DNA from: Spirosoma fluviale
GTDB lineage: Bacteria; Bacteroidota; Bacteroidia; Cytophagales; Spirosomataceae
Direction of reading: 5' to 3'
Length of the DNA: 64,000 bases
NCBI RefSeq assembly: GCF_900230225.1
Contig: NZ_OCNH01000001.1
Span: forward strand, 1,178,001-1,242,000
Each line of letters begins with the position of its first letter. Positions within the stretch are counted from its first letter, which is position 1. Positions 47,764-56,974 of this stretch are shown here, one piece after another. The notes under the pieces were generated by a model, which had not been told where the DNA came from, did no database searches, and saw nothing but the letters and a program-made list of their open reading frames with translations. Position numbers and translations under genes: made by a program.

Positions 47764-48723
47764 TCAAAGTACTGTACTATCCATATAATGAGTATTCAAT
47801 TCATCCACTAATGATCGAATCATTGCTTTTAGGGAGTCGGGTTGCTCAATGGTGACCAGTTTGCCATACATAATCAGCCAGCGGGCAAGGCCTTCGGGAT
47901 AGGGTGTTTGAAAGTGAATTCGGACAAAATCTCCCAGGTCTTCTTCAGACTGAAAACCATATGCGTGTTTTTGCTCCTGCATATAACGGGTGGCCGATTT
48001 TTGGAAAATAATCGTAGCTTTCATGAGGGGCATATCTAGTTTACCTACTCGGTCGAGGTATTCCTGCAAGGATAGACGGTCCCGTCGCGAAAAGTGTTTG
48101 GCTGTGTCGGTAAGCTGGCGAATGCGATCTACGCGGAAGTCCCGGTAATCCTGGCGAATTTGACAGAATGCAATTAAATGCCAACTCGAACGGTAATGAT
48201 ACAGCCCTACCGGTTCGACCCGGCGCCGGGTTTCAGCGTTGTTATAGTGCGAATAGTACTGAAGTTCCAGCACATGTTGCTGAGCAATAGCGTGCTGAAG
48301 TGTATTTAGTGATCCTTCTCCATCGGTGGTTTGATACGAAGGCTTTGCCACGTTGATGTGGGCCTCCAGGCTATCCAGATGGTCCTGATCAGGGCGTTTT
48401 AAAACAGATTTTATTTTATATAAAGCCGATTCGAACTCAGTCCGGACTGATTGATCTGTTAGTTTTTCAATTAGTTTTCCACCAAAGAGTAGCGCGCTTG
48501 CTTCCGCATTCGTAAACATTACGGGAGGCAGGTGGTAATTAGTAAGAAAGTAGCCTACGCCCGCTTCTGCTCCGATAGGAACGCCCGCTTCTTCCAATGA
48601 GCGGATGTCGCGGTAAACGGTACGAAGACTGATGCCAAAACGGTCGGCCAGATCCTGTGCACGCACAACGCGCTTGGTTTGCAGATGGATCAGGATAGCG
48701 GTTAAGCGGTCGATACGGTTCAT
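47764..48723 (-). CDS. YafY-type HTH/WYL-domain transcriptional regulator
   Basis: 319 residues: N-terminal winged HTH (about 1-60, RVVRAQDLADRFGISLRTVYRDIRSLEEAGVPIG), central WYL domain (about 140-215, with QQHVLELQYYSHYN and VEPVGLYHYRSSWHLIAFCQ) and C-terminal WCX region (about 235-315). The family senses small ligands or nucleic acid through WYL. Divergent from a small acetyltransferase gene 88 nt away, a plausible target. Confidence 0.93.
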   Translation of the reverse strand: MNRIDRLTAILIHLQTKRVVRAQDLADRFGISLRTVYRDIRSLEEAGVPIGAEAGVGYFLTNYHLPPVMFTNAEASALLFGGKLIEKLTDQSVRTEFESALYKIKSVLKRPDQDHLDSLEAHINVAKPSYQTTDGEGSLNTLQHAIAQQHVLELQYYSHYNNAETRRRVEPVGLYHYRSSWHLIAFCQIRQDYRDFRVDRIRQLTDTAKHFSRRDRLSLQEYLDRVGKLDMPLMKATIIFQKSATRYMQEQKHAYGFQSEEDLGDFVRIHFQTPYPEGLARWLIMYGKLVTIEQPDSLKAMIRSLVDELNTHYMDSTVL

Positions 48724-48811
48724 AGCAACAGAAGGAGTGAAATCGTTGGCAAATTACAATCCTTCATCTGAACAAGTCGGCATTTTTTTGTGTAGAATGG
48801 TTAACAAACGT

Positions 48812-49126
48812 ATGAATAACATGAACGAGAATCACATGAAGAACAACAAGCACCGCCAGCAGTTTGAACTGGAAACAGATGGTAAACTGTCTATTGTTGC
48901 CTATCAGCAGGTCGACGATGAAACATTGGCACTAACGCATACAGAAGTTGACCCAAGTTTGGAAGGGCACGGGGTCGGCTCCAAACTGGTTGAAGAGGTG
49001 TTGCAGTATGCTGAACAGAATGACCTTAAAATAGTCCCGCTTTGTCCGTTCGTTGATGCGTATTTAAAACGCCACCCTGCATGGAATCGAGTTGTTTCAA
49101 CGGCTTACAACACCAGCGATTTCTGA
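48812..49126 (+). CDS. Small GNAT-like N-acetyltransferase (YjdJ type)
   Basis: About 104 residues of the short GCN5-related family. Visible: FELETDGKLSIVAYQQ, LALTHTEVDPSLEGHGVGSKLVEEVL with the acetyl-CoA pyrophosphate loop GHGVGS, and the C-terminal KIVPLCPFVDAYLKRHPAW. The start at 48812 gives the natural length; 48797 is an alternative, and the extension to 48632 would overlap the WYL gene and is rejected. Cytoplasmic; the target is unknown. Divergent from the WYL regulator. Confidence 0.88.
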   Translation: MNNMNENHMKNNKHRQQFELETDGKLSIVAYQQVDDETLALTHTEVDPSLEGHGVGSKLVEEVLQYAEQNDLKIVPLCPFVDAYLKRHPAWNRVVSTAYNTSDF

Positions 49127-49185
49127 GTAGAGCCTGTAGTTCTTCCCTGAAAAGGGGCTGGTTATTGAAATAGTCTCTAGCGAGG

Positions 49186-49905
49186 TTACTGAGTTTGTTT
49201 TTTGTCGGACTGCCGGGCTTTTGGTGGATGAATGGGCGAAATACGGTCTCCTTTTCGTACCCATCGCCAAATGTCTGTGGGCAGAGCCGGATAAATTGAA
49301 ATACCAATACTGTAATAACTCCCATTGAAATTCTGATCAATATCGGTCTGGAAAACCGACACTCGGTACCCTATCTGGGCGGTGATGCCTACCCAGCGTG
49401 TAGCCTTCCACTGGGCATAGGCACCGACCTGAAGGGGCACAAAGAAGCTCCGGCGTGAACGGTCGATGGGGTTGTCTTTAGTCAAATTCAGTGGAATTGC
49501 ATACGCTACGCCACTGCCAAGTTCGACCGGGAAGCTCACCATCCATCGCTTATTATTGATAAGATTCCACCAATACTGTGTACTGATGAACCATAGGTCA
49601 GTCCGGGTATAATAAGTAAGATTAATTCGTCTGGCTGCATCCCGTCGCCAGTCAATCAGGCGCAAGTACGTTGCATAGTTGATCCAGTAATAGCCTATAG
49701 TTAACTGATGCCGTTTTGGTCCAAACTCGATACCAGCATTGATACCCCATACATTAACATGTTGCTGTTCGAGAAATGAATCCCGAAAATCAAGATTAAA
49801 TGCTGGTCTGATCCGAAAATGAGGTGGGTGTGAGGTGTCGGCCGACACAATTGTATCGGACTGTAAGGTGAGTAATGAAAGGGAAAGTAGACAAACAGCA
49901 ACCAT
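49186..49905 (-). CDS. Outer membrane beta-barrel-like protein
   Basis: 239 residues with an N-terminal signal (VAVCLLSLSLLTLQSDTIVSA) and alternating aromatic-rich strands (INAGIEFGPKRHQLTIGYYW, WFISTQYWWNL, WVGITAQIGYRVSVF, GSYYSIGISIYP), as in small outer membrane barrels. The tail is basic. No known family was recognised. It lies 100 nt downstream of an OmpR-type regulator on the same strand, separated by an AT-rich palindrome. Confidence 0.7.
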   Translation of the reverse strand: MVAVCLLSLSLLTLQSDTIVSADTSHPPHFRIRPAFNLDFRDSFLEQQHVNVWGINAGIEFGPKRHQLTIGYYWINYATYLRLIDWRRDAARRINLTYYTRTDLWFISTQYWWNLINNKRWMVSFPVELGSGVAYAIPLNLTKDNPIDRSRRSFFVPLQVGAYAQWKATRWVGITAQIGYRVSVFQTDIDQNFNGSYYSIGISIYPALPTDIWRWVRKGDRISPIHPPKARQSDKKQTQ

Positions 49906-49959
49906 GTTGACTCTCTAGCCAAAAATCGGTTCAAGGGTTAAATTGAAAGGTATAATTGA

Positions 49960-49989
49960 TTATAAAATGCCAAAATTAGCATTTTATAA
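49960..49989. terminator. AT-rich palindrome after the OmpR-type gene
   Basis: Perfect 11-bp arms 49960-49970 and 49979-49989 with an 8-nt loop, 17 nt past the regulator stop. It may terminate the regulator transcript or act as an operator for the barrel gene. Confidence 0.45.
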
Positions 49990-50005
49990 CCGTTACCAGC
50001 CATCG

Positions 50006-50686
50006 TTAAGATCCTGAGCGAAGTAGATAGCCCACCCCCATAGCCGTATGAATTAGTTTATGATCGAAGTCACGGTCAATTTTCTTGCGTAGAAAATTGA
50101 TGTACACTTCTACTTTATTGGTGCTATTGACGGTTGCGTTATCCCATACCTTCTCAAGGATCTGCGATTTTGTAACAACGCGTCCGGCATTTTTGATTAG
50201 AAATTCGAGCAACTGAAACTCGCGGGCTGTTAATTTAATGCGCTGATTGGCTCGATAGGCCACTTTTTCGGCTACGTTAAGTTCAAGGTTATCTACGGTA
50301 AGTACGGAGGGTGCGTTAAAACCACCGATTCGTCGGCGATGCAGGGCATAGATACGGGCTAGTAATTCGTCGGAGTCACACGGTCTGACCAGGTAATCAT
50401 CGGCACCGGCATAAAGGCCTTTAGCTTTATCGGCCGATTCCCCGAAACGCGACAGTAATAAAACGGGTGTCGAATCATTTTCCTGTCTTAGGCGTCGGAT
50501 TACATCGAGGCCATTCATCCGGGTTAAGTGCGTGTCGAGTACAATTAAGTCAAAACGGGCGTGTAGTCCCATGGCTAGGCCGGTATATCCGTCGCTTGCC
50601 AGTTCAAGTGTATACTGTCGTTCGGCTAGCGTTTGATGGAGAACATTGAGGTAATCTGTATCACTCTGAATAAGAAGAATCTTCAT
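50006..50686 (-). CDS. OmpR/PhoB-family response regulator
   Basis: 226 residues: receiver (about 1-118) with phospho-acceptor D51 and the Lys/Pro switch YLVRPCDS (the usual LxKP Lys is Arg here), and a winged-helix output domain (about 130-224; IKLTAREFQLLEFLIKNAGRVVTKSQILEKVWD, VEVYINFLRKKID). No cognate kinase lies within the window. It is divergent from a TolC-family gene across a region with two arrays of TTTAA-like boxes at an 11-bp pitch, so it very likely regulates itself and the channel gene. The family resembles heavy-metal efflux regulators. Confidence 0.94.
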   Translation of the reverse strand: MKILLIQSDTDYLNVLHQTLAERQYTLELASDGYTGLAMGLHARFDLIVLDTHLTRMNGLDVIRRLRQENDSTPVLLLSRFGESADKAKGLYAGADDYLVRPCDSDELLARIYALHRRRIGGFNAPSVLTVDNLELNVAEKVAYRANQRIKLTAREFQLLEFLIKNAGRVVTKSQILEKVWDNATVNSTNKVEVYINFLRKKIDRDFDHKLIHTAMGVGYLLRSGS

Positions 50687-50733
50687 GCGCCCGTTGAGGT
50701 TGGTTGGAGTTACGGCAAAGGTGAGTGGGCGAC

Positions 50734-50859
50734 TTTAAAGCTAGTTTAAAGTCTAATTAAAACTTCTTTAAAATTTTGTTAAATCAGACCATAACCTCAA
50801 TTAAGAAGGTTGGCTATTTTTTTAAGGTCTTATTAATAGCGCTTTAACTACACCTTAAC
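50734..50859. promoter_or_regulatory. Two phased arrays of TTTAA-like boxes (11-bp pitch)
   Basis: First array: TTTAAA at 50734 and 50745, ATTAAA at 50756, TTTAAA at 50767, GTTAAA at 50778, and in phase ATTAAG at 50800. Second array: TTTAAG at 50821, ATTAAT at 50832, TTTAAC at 50843, CTTAAC at 50854. Every step is exactly 11 bp, the spacing at which OmpR/PhoB dimers bind direct repeats. The arrays lie between the regulator gene and the TolC gene; the second ends 58 nt before the tolC-type ATG. Confidence 0.7.
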
Positions 50860-50917
50860 ACCATCGTCGCTATTTGCTGCCGAATCAGCCGGGCTATATT
50901 CCGGCTTGCATTGATCT

Positions 50918-52243
50918 ATGAATCGGTTACGCTCAACATACGTCGTCCCTGTACTCTTTGCCTTCTGGCTGTGCACATTATCCGCTTCGCGGGCTCAAAC
51001 ACCTGGTGCTAATGCCGTGCCAGATACCATTCGGCAAAGTCTGCCTCAACTTGAACAGCAGTTTCTGGAGAAGAATTTTCAACTCATTGCCCAGCGGTAT
51101 CAAATCGATATTGCCGATGCGGCTATTACACAGGCAGGGTTGCGACCGAATCCAAATTTATGGTTTCAGGGCAATCTGTTTAACCCGAACACCGGGAAGG
51201 TGCTACCGTACGGGCCACCCACCCAGGCCGATAAAAATGCGGGCATTTACAATAGCGGCTATTATGCTATCCAGTTACAGCAGGTGATCTTACTGGCGGG
51301 TAAACGCAGTAAGCTGGTCGCTCTGGCCGAAAGCAACAAGGCATTGTCACGGCTGGCGTTTCAGGATATTATGCGAACTCTGCATTACCAGTTGTATACT
51401 ACCTACACCAATTTGTATTATGACTTGCAGGTGCTGCGCCTGTTTGAGGATGAGCTAACCCGCCAGCAACGATTACTTGAATCATACCGGATCGTTCTCC
51501 GAACGGGAGGGGTGCCCGCTTATGAAGTAACCCGGCTGGAAGTGGCTATTCGCGACTTACAGGCCAACGGCGCCAATTACCGAACACAAATTGCTGATGA
51601 GCAGGCTACGCTTCGGGTGTTGCTGCGTCAGCCCGCCGGTACGTTCATTCTACCGACCGAGTTGCCACCTTTACGGGCAACGCTACCGGCGCTGGCAACG
51701 GCTATCGACTCCGCTATGACGAATCGACCAGATATGGGTCTGTCGCAGGAGCAGATCACCAATGCCGAACGAAGCCTTGCGCTCGAAAAAGCCCGGCGTA
51801 CCCCCGACCTAACGACTGGCCTTTTATTTGAAAAATACGGAAATGCCTACAACAACTTTACCGGCCTTCAGCTAGCCATGGATTTGCCGGTCCGAAACCG
51901 CAACCAGGGAGCGATACGGTCGGCAGAGACGACCCTGAAAAGTGTAACGGGTGGGTTGGAGAATCAGCAGACCATCGTTCAAAGCGATGTCCTGAATGCG
52001 TATGATAAGCTGAATACCTTTTATGAGCAACTCAGCACCCAGCCGGAAGGGTATCTGGATAGAATTCGGAATATTTCGCTAGAGGCAACTAAAGCCTATA
52101 ACGCCCGTACAATTGGCCTACTGGATTATCTGGATAAAATCCGAACGTATCAGCAGGCACAGTTGAATAACATAAACCTGCTTAACAACGTCTATAATAC
52201 CCAGCAGCTCGTTAACTACACGACCAATACCCGCTTCTTCTAA
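50918..52243 (+). CDS. TolC-family outer membrane efflux channel
   Basis: 441-residue outer membrane factor of the CusC/CzcC type with a signal peptide (about 1-27, ending SRAQ) and two long helical-hairpin repeats (QQFLEKNFQLIAQRYQI in the first; AATKAYNARTIGLLDYLD in the second). The trimer would form a duct for an RND or ABC pump, but the inner-membrane pump and adaptor are not next to it, so they would start elsewhere. Divergent from an OmpR-type regulator over the phased-box arrays. Metal or drug efflux is likely. Confidence 0.93.
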   Translation: MNRLRSTYVVPVLFAFWLCTLSASRAQTPGANAVPDTIRQSLPQLEQQFLEKNFQLIAQRYQIDIADAAITQAGLRPNPNLWFQGNLFNPNTGKVLPYGPPTQADKNAGIYNSGYYAIQLQQVILLAGKRSKLVALAESNKALSRLAFQDIMRTLHYQLYTTYTNLYYDLQVLRLFEDELTRQQRLLESYRIVLRTGGVPAYEVTRLEVAIRDLQANGANYRTQIADEQATLRVLLRQPAGTFILPTELPPLRATLPALATAIDSAMTNRPDMGLSQEQITNAERSLALEKARRTPDLTTGLLFEKYGNAYNNFTGLQLAMDLPVRNRNQGAIRSAETTLKSVTGGLENQQTIVQSDVLNAYDKLNTFYEQLSTQPEGYLDRIRNISLEATKAYNARTIGLLDYLDKIRTYQQAQLNNINLLNNVYNTQQLVNYTTNTRFF

Positions 52244-52316
52244 TGTAGAAAGGAGTTACAGTTCTGCTTCCTGATTGATGTAGTTGAGAAGGTGGCTTTG
52301 CAAAAAAACTGATAAG

Positions 52317-53213
52317 CTACAGCAAAGGTGTGCTCTCGTGCTCCGAAATCCGGACAGATTTCTGCCTGAGTTGTTTTGTTGTTTTTCGGGAACCGTCATG
52401 ACTCCAGCCCGGAGGACCGAACAGGTACCCTAAAGCAGCTCGTATTGACGGAGCCCGTCGAAGATCCTGACCAATGGCTACCCATTCGTGAAAGGCGATC
52501 CGAATGGGGTTATGTGAATTGATATTGGTGGTTAACCCATAGGTAGGGCGGCTCTGCTCCAGGGCAAATGTATCAAAAATTCGATCCCAGATGATGAGGA
52601 CCCCCGCGTGGTTTTTATCCAGGTAGTTGAGATCGGAGCCGTGGTGTACCCTATGGTGGGAGGGCGTGTTAAAGATAAACTCAATGGGGGCCGGTAACTT
52701 GTTAATGTGCTCGGTATGAATCCAGAACTGATACAGCAGGCTTATGGATTGCATGGTCATAACCGCTACCGGCGAAAAGCCAACAAGAGGTAGCCACAAC
52801 CAGAAAACAAACGATCCGGTAAGGTTGCCTGTCCAGGTTTGGCGAAGTGCCGTGCCCAGATTATACTTCATTGAGGAATGATGCACCACGTGCGAGGCCC
52901 AAAAATACCGACTGCTATGACTAATTCGATGAAACCAATAGTAGCTGAAATCGTCGGCAAAAAAGAGAATTGCCCAAGCCCACCAATGGGTCATATCAAC
53001 CGTGAACAACCGAAACTGATACACCAGGGAAAGGGCACCGAAAACTAGAGCTTTACCAACAAACCCGATAATAACATTTCCGATTCCCATGCTCAGGCTA
53101 CCAAACGTATCGGTCCGGTCATAGTAGTCCTTATGCTGAATAGCGGTAAGGATTACCTCCGTAACGAGTAGAATAACGAACCCGGGAATAGCGTATTGAA
53201 TTAGATCGCGCAT
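52317..53213 (-). CDS. Fatty acid hydroxylase/sterol desaturase superfamily protein
   Basis: 298-residue membrane di-iron enzyme. It has several membrane helices (FVILLVTEVILTAI, VIIGFVGKALVFGAL) and the His clusters of the family: HRISHS, HVVHHSS, HTEH and HHRVHHGS. Together they would bind a non-heme di-iron centre that hydroxylates or desaturates a lipid alkyl chain. Bacteroidota often carry such enzymes for hydroxylated fatty acids, sphingolipids or carotenoids. Its substrate cannot be read here. Confidence 0.92.
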   Translation of the reverse strand: MRDLIQYAIPGFVILLVTEVILTAIQHKDYYDRTDTFGSLSMGIGNVIIGFVGKALVFGALSLVYQFRLFTVDMTHWWAWAILFFADDFSYYWFHRISHSSRYFWASHVVHHSSMKYNLGTALRQTWTGNLTGSFVFWLWLPLVGFSPVAVMTMQSISLLYQFWIHTEHINKLPAPIEFIFNTPSHHRVHHGSDLNYLDKNHAGVLIIWDRIFDTFALEQSRPTYGLTTNINSHNPIRIAFHEWVAIGQDLRRAPSIRAALGYLFGPPGWSHDGSRKTTKQLRQKSVRISEHESTPLL

Positions 53214-53288
53214 AAAATTCCTATATATTATGCAATTTAAGGGTTAGCGGCCGCTTAGTTATTTATTTCTTTGTGAACGGTAAAAACA

Positions 53289-53337
53289 AAGGCACAAGGA
53301 ATAGGGAGTTGTTCAGGCTCCCTATTCCTTGTGCCTT
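53289..53337 (-). terminator. Intrinsic terminator after rho
   Basis: Perfect 20-bp stem 53289-53308 with 53318-53337 and a 9-nt loop, followed on the minus strand by a T-rich tract. The stop codon of rho lies 19 nt upstream of the stem on the minus strand. Confidence 0.88.
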
Positions 53338-53355
53338 CAGAATTAAGTGAAAAAT

Positions 53356-55647
53356 TTATCGGTTCATCGAGATTAAAAACTCTTCATTACTCCGAGTACC
53401 TTTCATATGGCCCAGCAGGAAGTCCATGCTTTCCATAGGATTCATATCTGACATGTGTTTGCGAAGAATCCAGACACGTTGCAACGTCTCTTTGTCCAGC
53501 AACAGGTCTTCACGGCGCGTTCCCGATGCCATAACATCGATAGCGGGATAAACACGTTTGTTAGCCAGCTTGCGGTCGAGTTGAAGTTCCATGTTGCCGG
53601 TACCTTTGAACTCTTCAAAGATAACCTCATCCATTTTAGAACCCGTATCAATCAGAGCCGTAGCAATAATGGTAAGCGAACCGCCATTCTCAACGTTACG
53701 GGCTGCCCCGAAGAAACGCTTGGGCCGGTGTAAGGCATTGGCGTCAACACCACCCGACAGAATTTTACCCGACGATGGAACGACGGTGTTGTAAGCACGC
53801 GCCAGACGCGTAATCGAATCCAGCAGAATCACTACATCATGACCGCACTCAACCATCCGTTTCGCTTTCTCAAGCACCATGCTCGATACTTTTACGTGCC
53901 GGTCGGCCTGTTCGTCGAAGGTTGATGAAATAACTTCGGCGTTCACGCTGCGCGCCATGTCAGTTACTTCTTCGGGACGTTCATCGATCAACAGAACGAT
54001 GAGGTACACCTCCGGGTGGTTCTTCGTGATGGCGTTGGCAATTTCTTTCAGAAGGACTGTTTTGCCGGTTTTAGGCTGCGCCACAATCATACCGCGCTGT
54101 CCTTTACCGATGGGGGCGAACAAGTCCAGAACACGGGAGGAATAATTTTCCGGGCGGTTACTCAGATGAAGTTGCTCTTCCGGGAAAAGAGGGGTCAGGT
54201 ATTCAAACGGAATCCGATCCCGGATTTCTTCCGTCGTCTTGCCATTAACCGTCGATACGCGGAGCAGGGCAAAATACTTTTCACCTTCTTTCGGTGGGCG
54301 AATAGCACCCCGTACGGTGTCGCCGGTCTTCAGCCCAAATAGCTTAATCTGCGAAGGAGATACATAAATATCATCGGGGCTGGCCAGATAATTATAGTCG
54401 GCTGAGCGCAGGAAACCGTAGCCGCCATCCTGCATAATTTCGAGTACGCCTTCATTGTCGATGATACCATCGAATTCACGAATATGCTGATTGTACTGTC
54501 GACGTATTCGATTCTGGTATTCCTGAGCCTCCCGCAAAGGTTGCGAAAGCTGAGGCTGAGCAGGCTGGTCGGCCTGGCCAGATTCAGCCTGAGGCTGTCC
54601 TTCCTGGGTTTCGGTGGGTGCTTCGGTTGGTTCGACCACGGCGGTTGTCTCGGTGGTAACTGGCTGACCGGCTGTCTGCATGTTAGCCGCGTTATCTTCC
54701 GTAACAACCGTTGGTGTCATGAACTCCTCATCTGGCTGACCACCATAGTTCAAGCCCGACTCATCGGTTACGATGCGCTGTGTGCGGGGCCGTTGATCCC
54801 GACGTTGTGAATTGTCGCGTGGGCTATCGCTGTTTCGGTCGCGGTTTGCATCAAAGCGGGGGCGGGCATCCCGTGGTCCCTGTGTTGAGCCATCCGACCG
54901 GGGTGGGCGCTGCTGGTTTAGATCTGGGCGACCATTTCCGTTCCGGTCATTCCGGGGATTTCCCGTCCGGAAATTACGGTCAGCAGGTGAGCCATCGGCC
55001 TCGTTACGGTTGCGAACGGGTTGGTTAAACGGATTAGGGCGTTGACCTGGGTTTGCAATACGTTCCCGATTTTCGCGGGGTTGGCGTACTGCCTGTGGCG
55101 TTTCGGGCACTGGCCCGGTCGTGATGTTTTCGGCAGAGGAGGCAGAATCCGTAACGGGGGAAACGGGTGCCTGTTCAACAGTAGCTGAGGGCGTAGGGGT
55201 TGAGGCTGGGGCCTCTATATGGTTCTCTTCAACCTGCGTAGGTTCGATAGTAGTTACCGTTTCGCCAACCACCGCATCGCGTTCACGCCGACCCCGCTGC
55301 CGGGGCTTAGCAAGCTCAGTAGAGGGAGCCTCAGTAGAGGGAGTCTCTGTAGAGGGAGCCTCTACAATAGAGACCGCAGGAGTATTCGCTACGGGGGTGT
55401 TTTCTACGGGAAGACTTGCAGGGGCCGCATCGGCTGATGCAACAGCCTTTGTGCGCCGTCCACGACGGGGAGTCTCTTCTACAGAAGCAGTCTCTTCAAC
55501 AGCTGCGGGGCTTTCGGACTGTTGCTTTATAATTTCGTAAACGAGTTTTTCTTTCGTGAATTTGCTGATGTTACGAATGCCAAATTGCTCGGCAATGGGG
55601 TGAAGCTCCGAGAGAAGCTTCATATCTAATTCTTCTTTCTTAAACAT
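53356..55647 (-). CDS. rho: Transcription termination factor Rho
   Basis: About 763 residues from ATG 55647 (an upstream in-frame ATG at 55743 adds 32 residues not resembling Rho). N-terminal Rho_N helices ([31 protein letters not shown]), then an unusually long disordered Glu/Thr/Pro- then Arg/Asn/Asp-rich insertion (about 45-320), a cold-shock-type RNA-binding domain ([26 protein letters not shown]), and the hexameric ATPase with Walker [19 protein letters not shown] and Walker [12 protein letters not shown]. Essential in many bacteria. The insertion includes three tandem 15-bp repeats. Such insertions are known in Bacteroidota Rho and promote condensation in some. Confidence 0.97.
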   Translation of the reverse strand: MFKKEELDMKLLSELHPIAEQFGIRNISKFTKEKLVYEIIKQQSESPAAVEETASVEETPRRGRRTKAVASADAAPASLPVENTPVANTPAVSIVEAPSTETPSTEAPSTELAKPRQRGRRERDAVVGETVTTIEPTQVEENHIEAPASTPTPSATVEQAPVSPVTDSASSAENITTGPVPETPQAVRQPRENRERIANPGQRPNPFNQPVRNRNEADGSPADRNFRTGNPRNDRNGNGRPDLNQQRPPRSDGSTQGPRDARPRFDANRDRNSDSPRDNSQRRDQRPRTQRIVTDESGLNYGGQPDEEFMTPTVVTEDNAANMQTAGQPVTTETTAVVEPTEAPTETQEGQPQAESGQADQPAQPQLSQPLREAQEYQNRIRRQYNQHIREFDGIIDNEGVLEIMQDGGYGFLRSADYNYLASPDDIYVSPSQIKLFGLKTGDTVRGAIRPPKEGEKYFALLRVSTVNGKTTEEIRDRIPFEYLTPLFPEEQLHLSNRPENYSSRVLDLFAPIGKGQRGMIVAQPKTGKTVLLKEIANAITKNHPEVYLIVLLIDERPEEVTDMARSVNAEVISSTFDEQADRHVKVSSMVLEKAKRMVECGHDVVILLDSITRLARAYNTVVPSSGKILSGGVDANALHRPKRFFGAARNVENGGSLTIIATALIDTGSKMDEVIFEEFKGTGNMELQLDRKLANKRVYPAIDVMASGTRREDLLLDKETLQRVWILRKHMSDMNPMESMDFLLGHMKGTRSNEEFLISMNR
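55318..55362. repeat. Three tandem 15-bp repeats in rho
   Basis: Copies at 55318-55332, 55333-55347 and 55348-55362 encode the pentapeptide series [15 protein letters not shown] inside the disordered N-terminal region of Rho. Unit changes keep the reading frame, so length can vary by slippage without inactivating the gene. Confidence 0.85.
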
Positions 55648-56167
55648 AGAGGTCAGGTTAGCAATAAACCTTAATAGGACCGCCGAAGCGGTAGGAATGA
55701 ACGTATGGGATTTATTGTTTGAATGGGCCGTTTCAAGAGGCAAGTTGGCAGACGACTACTAGTCTAAAAGCGGGGTCACTGATTTATCAAGCCAAATTAA
55801 CCTAAACAGGTTCAAGCGATTACGTGATGAAAATAAACCTAAACTAAAATTGGGGTGGTTTGTCTAATCCAAACACAACCGCCTGGTGGGGCCAGACGCG
55901 GAGGTTGTCAAAACGTTTGGAAAACGGAGGTCCGCTGTAGCGATGGGCGCTGCTTTGGTAGAAGCACTACTTGCTGACCAGATTGATGGTAGCAAAGATA
56001 GTATTTTGTTCCGATTTTAACATCATAACGTTATTCTGATTTAAATGTTTCCCAAAGCGTTTTTTTATTCAATGTCCAGAGAAAACATTTATGTCGTTAA
56101 AAATCCTTAAATCAACGGAAAATGATAAATTTTGTTCACGATAAAACGTTGACTTTAGCAGACAGAA
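55648..56167. other. Divergent promoter region between rho and coaX
   Basis: About 520 nt (or 424 if rho starts upstream) holding the promoters of rho and coaX. The rho side is GC-richer and could be leader RNA that Rho itself regulates; the coaX side is AT-rich, with TTTTG and CTTTAG elements 20-40 nt before its ATG. No gene was found. Confidence 0.4.
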
Positions 56168-56974
56168 ATGGAAACCGGACCTCTTTGTGATTCCTCATCG
56201 GCCGATAGGTATCTTGTTATCGATTGGGGAAACTCACGGCTGAAGACAGGCTGGTTTGCCGGCCCGAACTTAATAGATGTCGGATTATATAACTCAGTTG
56301 ATGCTGTGTTGGGCGACTTCAGGGAGCGTCCGGTGAAGAATGTGCTGGTTTCCTCAACAAGTCGTTCGGGTGATGAAATACGATATCAGCTTACCGAAAT
56401 GGGGACTAATGTATGGATACTGGACAGCCAAACACCCGTACCCATACGCAAAGCCTACGATACGCCCTCTACATTGGGTGCCGATCGGGTGGCGGGAGCA
56501 GTAGGGGCTACAACGTTGTTCCCCAGTCAGGATTGCCTGATTCTCGATCTGGGTACCTGTCTGACGGCAGATGTTGTCGATCGAGATTCGGTATTTCAGG
56601 GGGGGCTTATTTCGCCGGGGGTACACATGCGATTTCGGGCCATGCATGAGCAAACGGCCCGCCTGCCTTTAGTTGATGTTCCGGTTGACTTAGCAGAAGC
56701 ATGGCCGGTATTGACCGCTAAAAATACCCGGCAAGCCATGCAGAGTGGCGTACTGAACGGCCTGGCTCTGGAAATGAACGGCCTGATCGAAAACTATCGT
56801 CGGGAAAGACCGGGTATTGTCGTGCTGTTGTGTGGGGGTGACGCATCTTCCTTTGAAAGTCGTCTTAAACCCCCGATATTTGTGGTGCCTGAATTGGTGC
56901 TGATTGGATTGAATCGAATTTTACGCTATAATGTTGAGAATTTACAAGCGAATACGCCAGACGTTAACGCATAG
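56168..56974 (+). CDS. coaX: Type III pantothenate kinase
   Basis: Coenzyme A pathway enzyme, 268 residues: the first step, ATP-dependent phosphorylation of pantothenate, by the acetate kinase/Hsp70-fold CoaX class. Diagnostic phosphate and ribose motifs are DWGNSRLKTGWF near the N-terminus and LDLGTCLTADVV in the middle, with GGLISPG and LCGGDA. The gene runs into the outer membrane protein gene with a 44-nt overlap in another frame. The downstream part of the pathway (coaBC) is at the right edge of the window, but the two are not in one operon. Confidence 0.95.
   Translation: METGPLCDSSSADRYLVIDWGNSRLKTGWFAGPNLIDVGLYNSVDAVLGDFRERPVKNVLVSSTSRSGDEIRYQLTEMGTNVWILDSQTPVPIRKAYDTPSTLGADRVAGAVGATTLFPSQDCLILDLGTCLTADVVDRDSVFQGGLISPGVHMRFRAMHEQTARLPLVDVPVDLAEAWPVLTAKNTRQAMQSGVLNGLALEMNGLIENYRRERPGIVVLLCGGDASSFESRLKPPIFVVPELVLIGLNRILRYNVENLQANTPDVNA

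Noticed and set aside
48632..48811. N-terminal extension of the acetyltransferase
   Set aside because: Overlaps the start of the divergent WYL regulator and encodes Arg-rich antisense-like residues.
55648..55743. Upstream start for rho
   Set aside because: Adds 32 residues unlike Rho N-termini.
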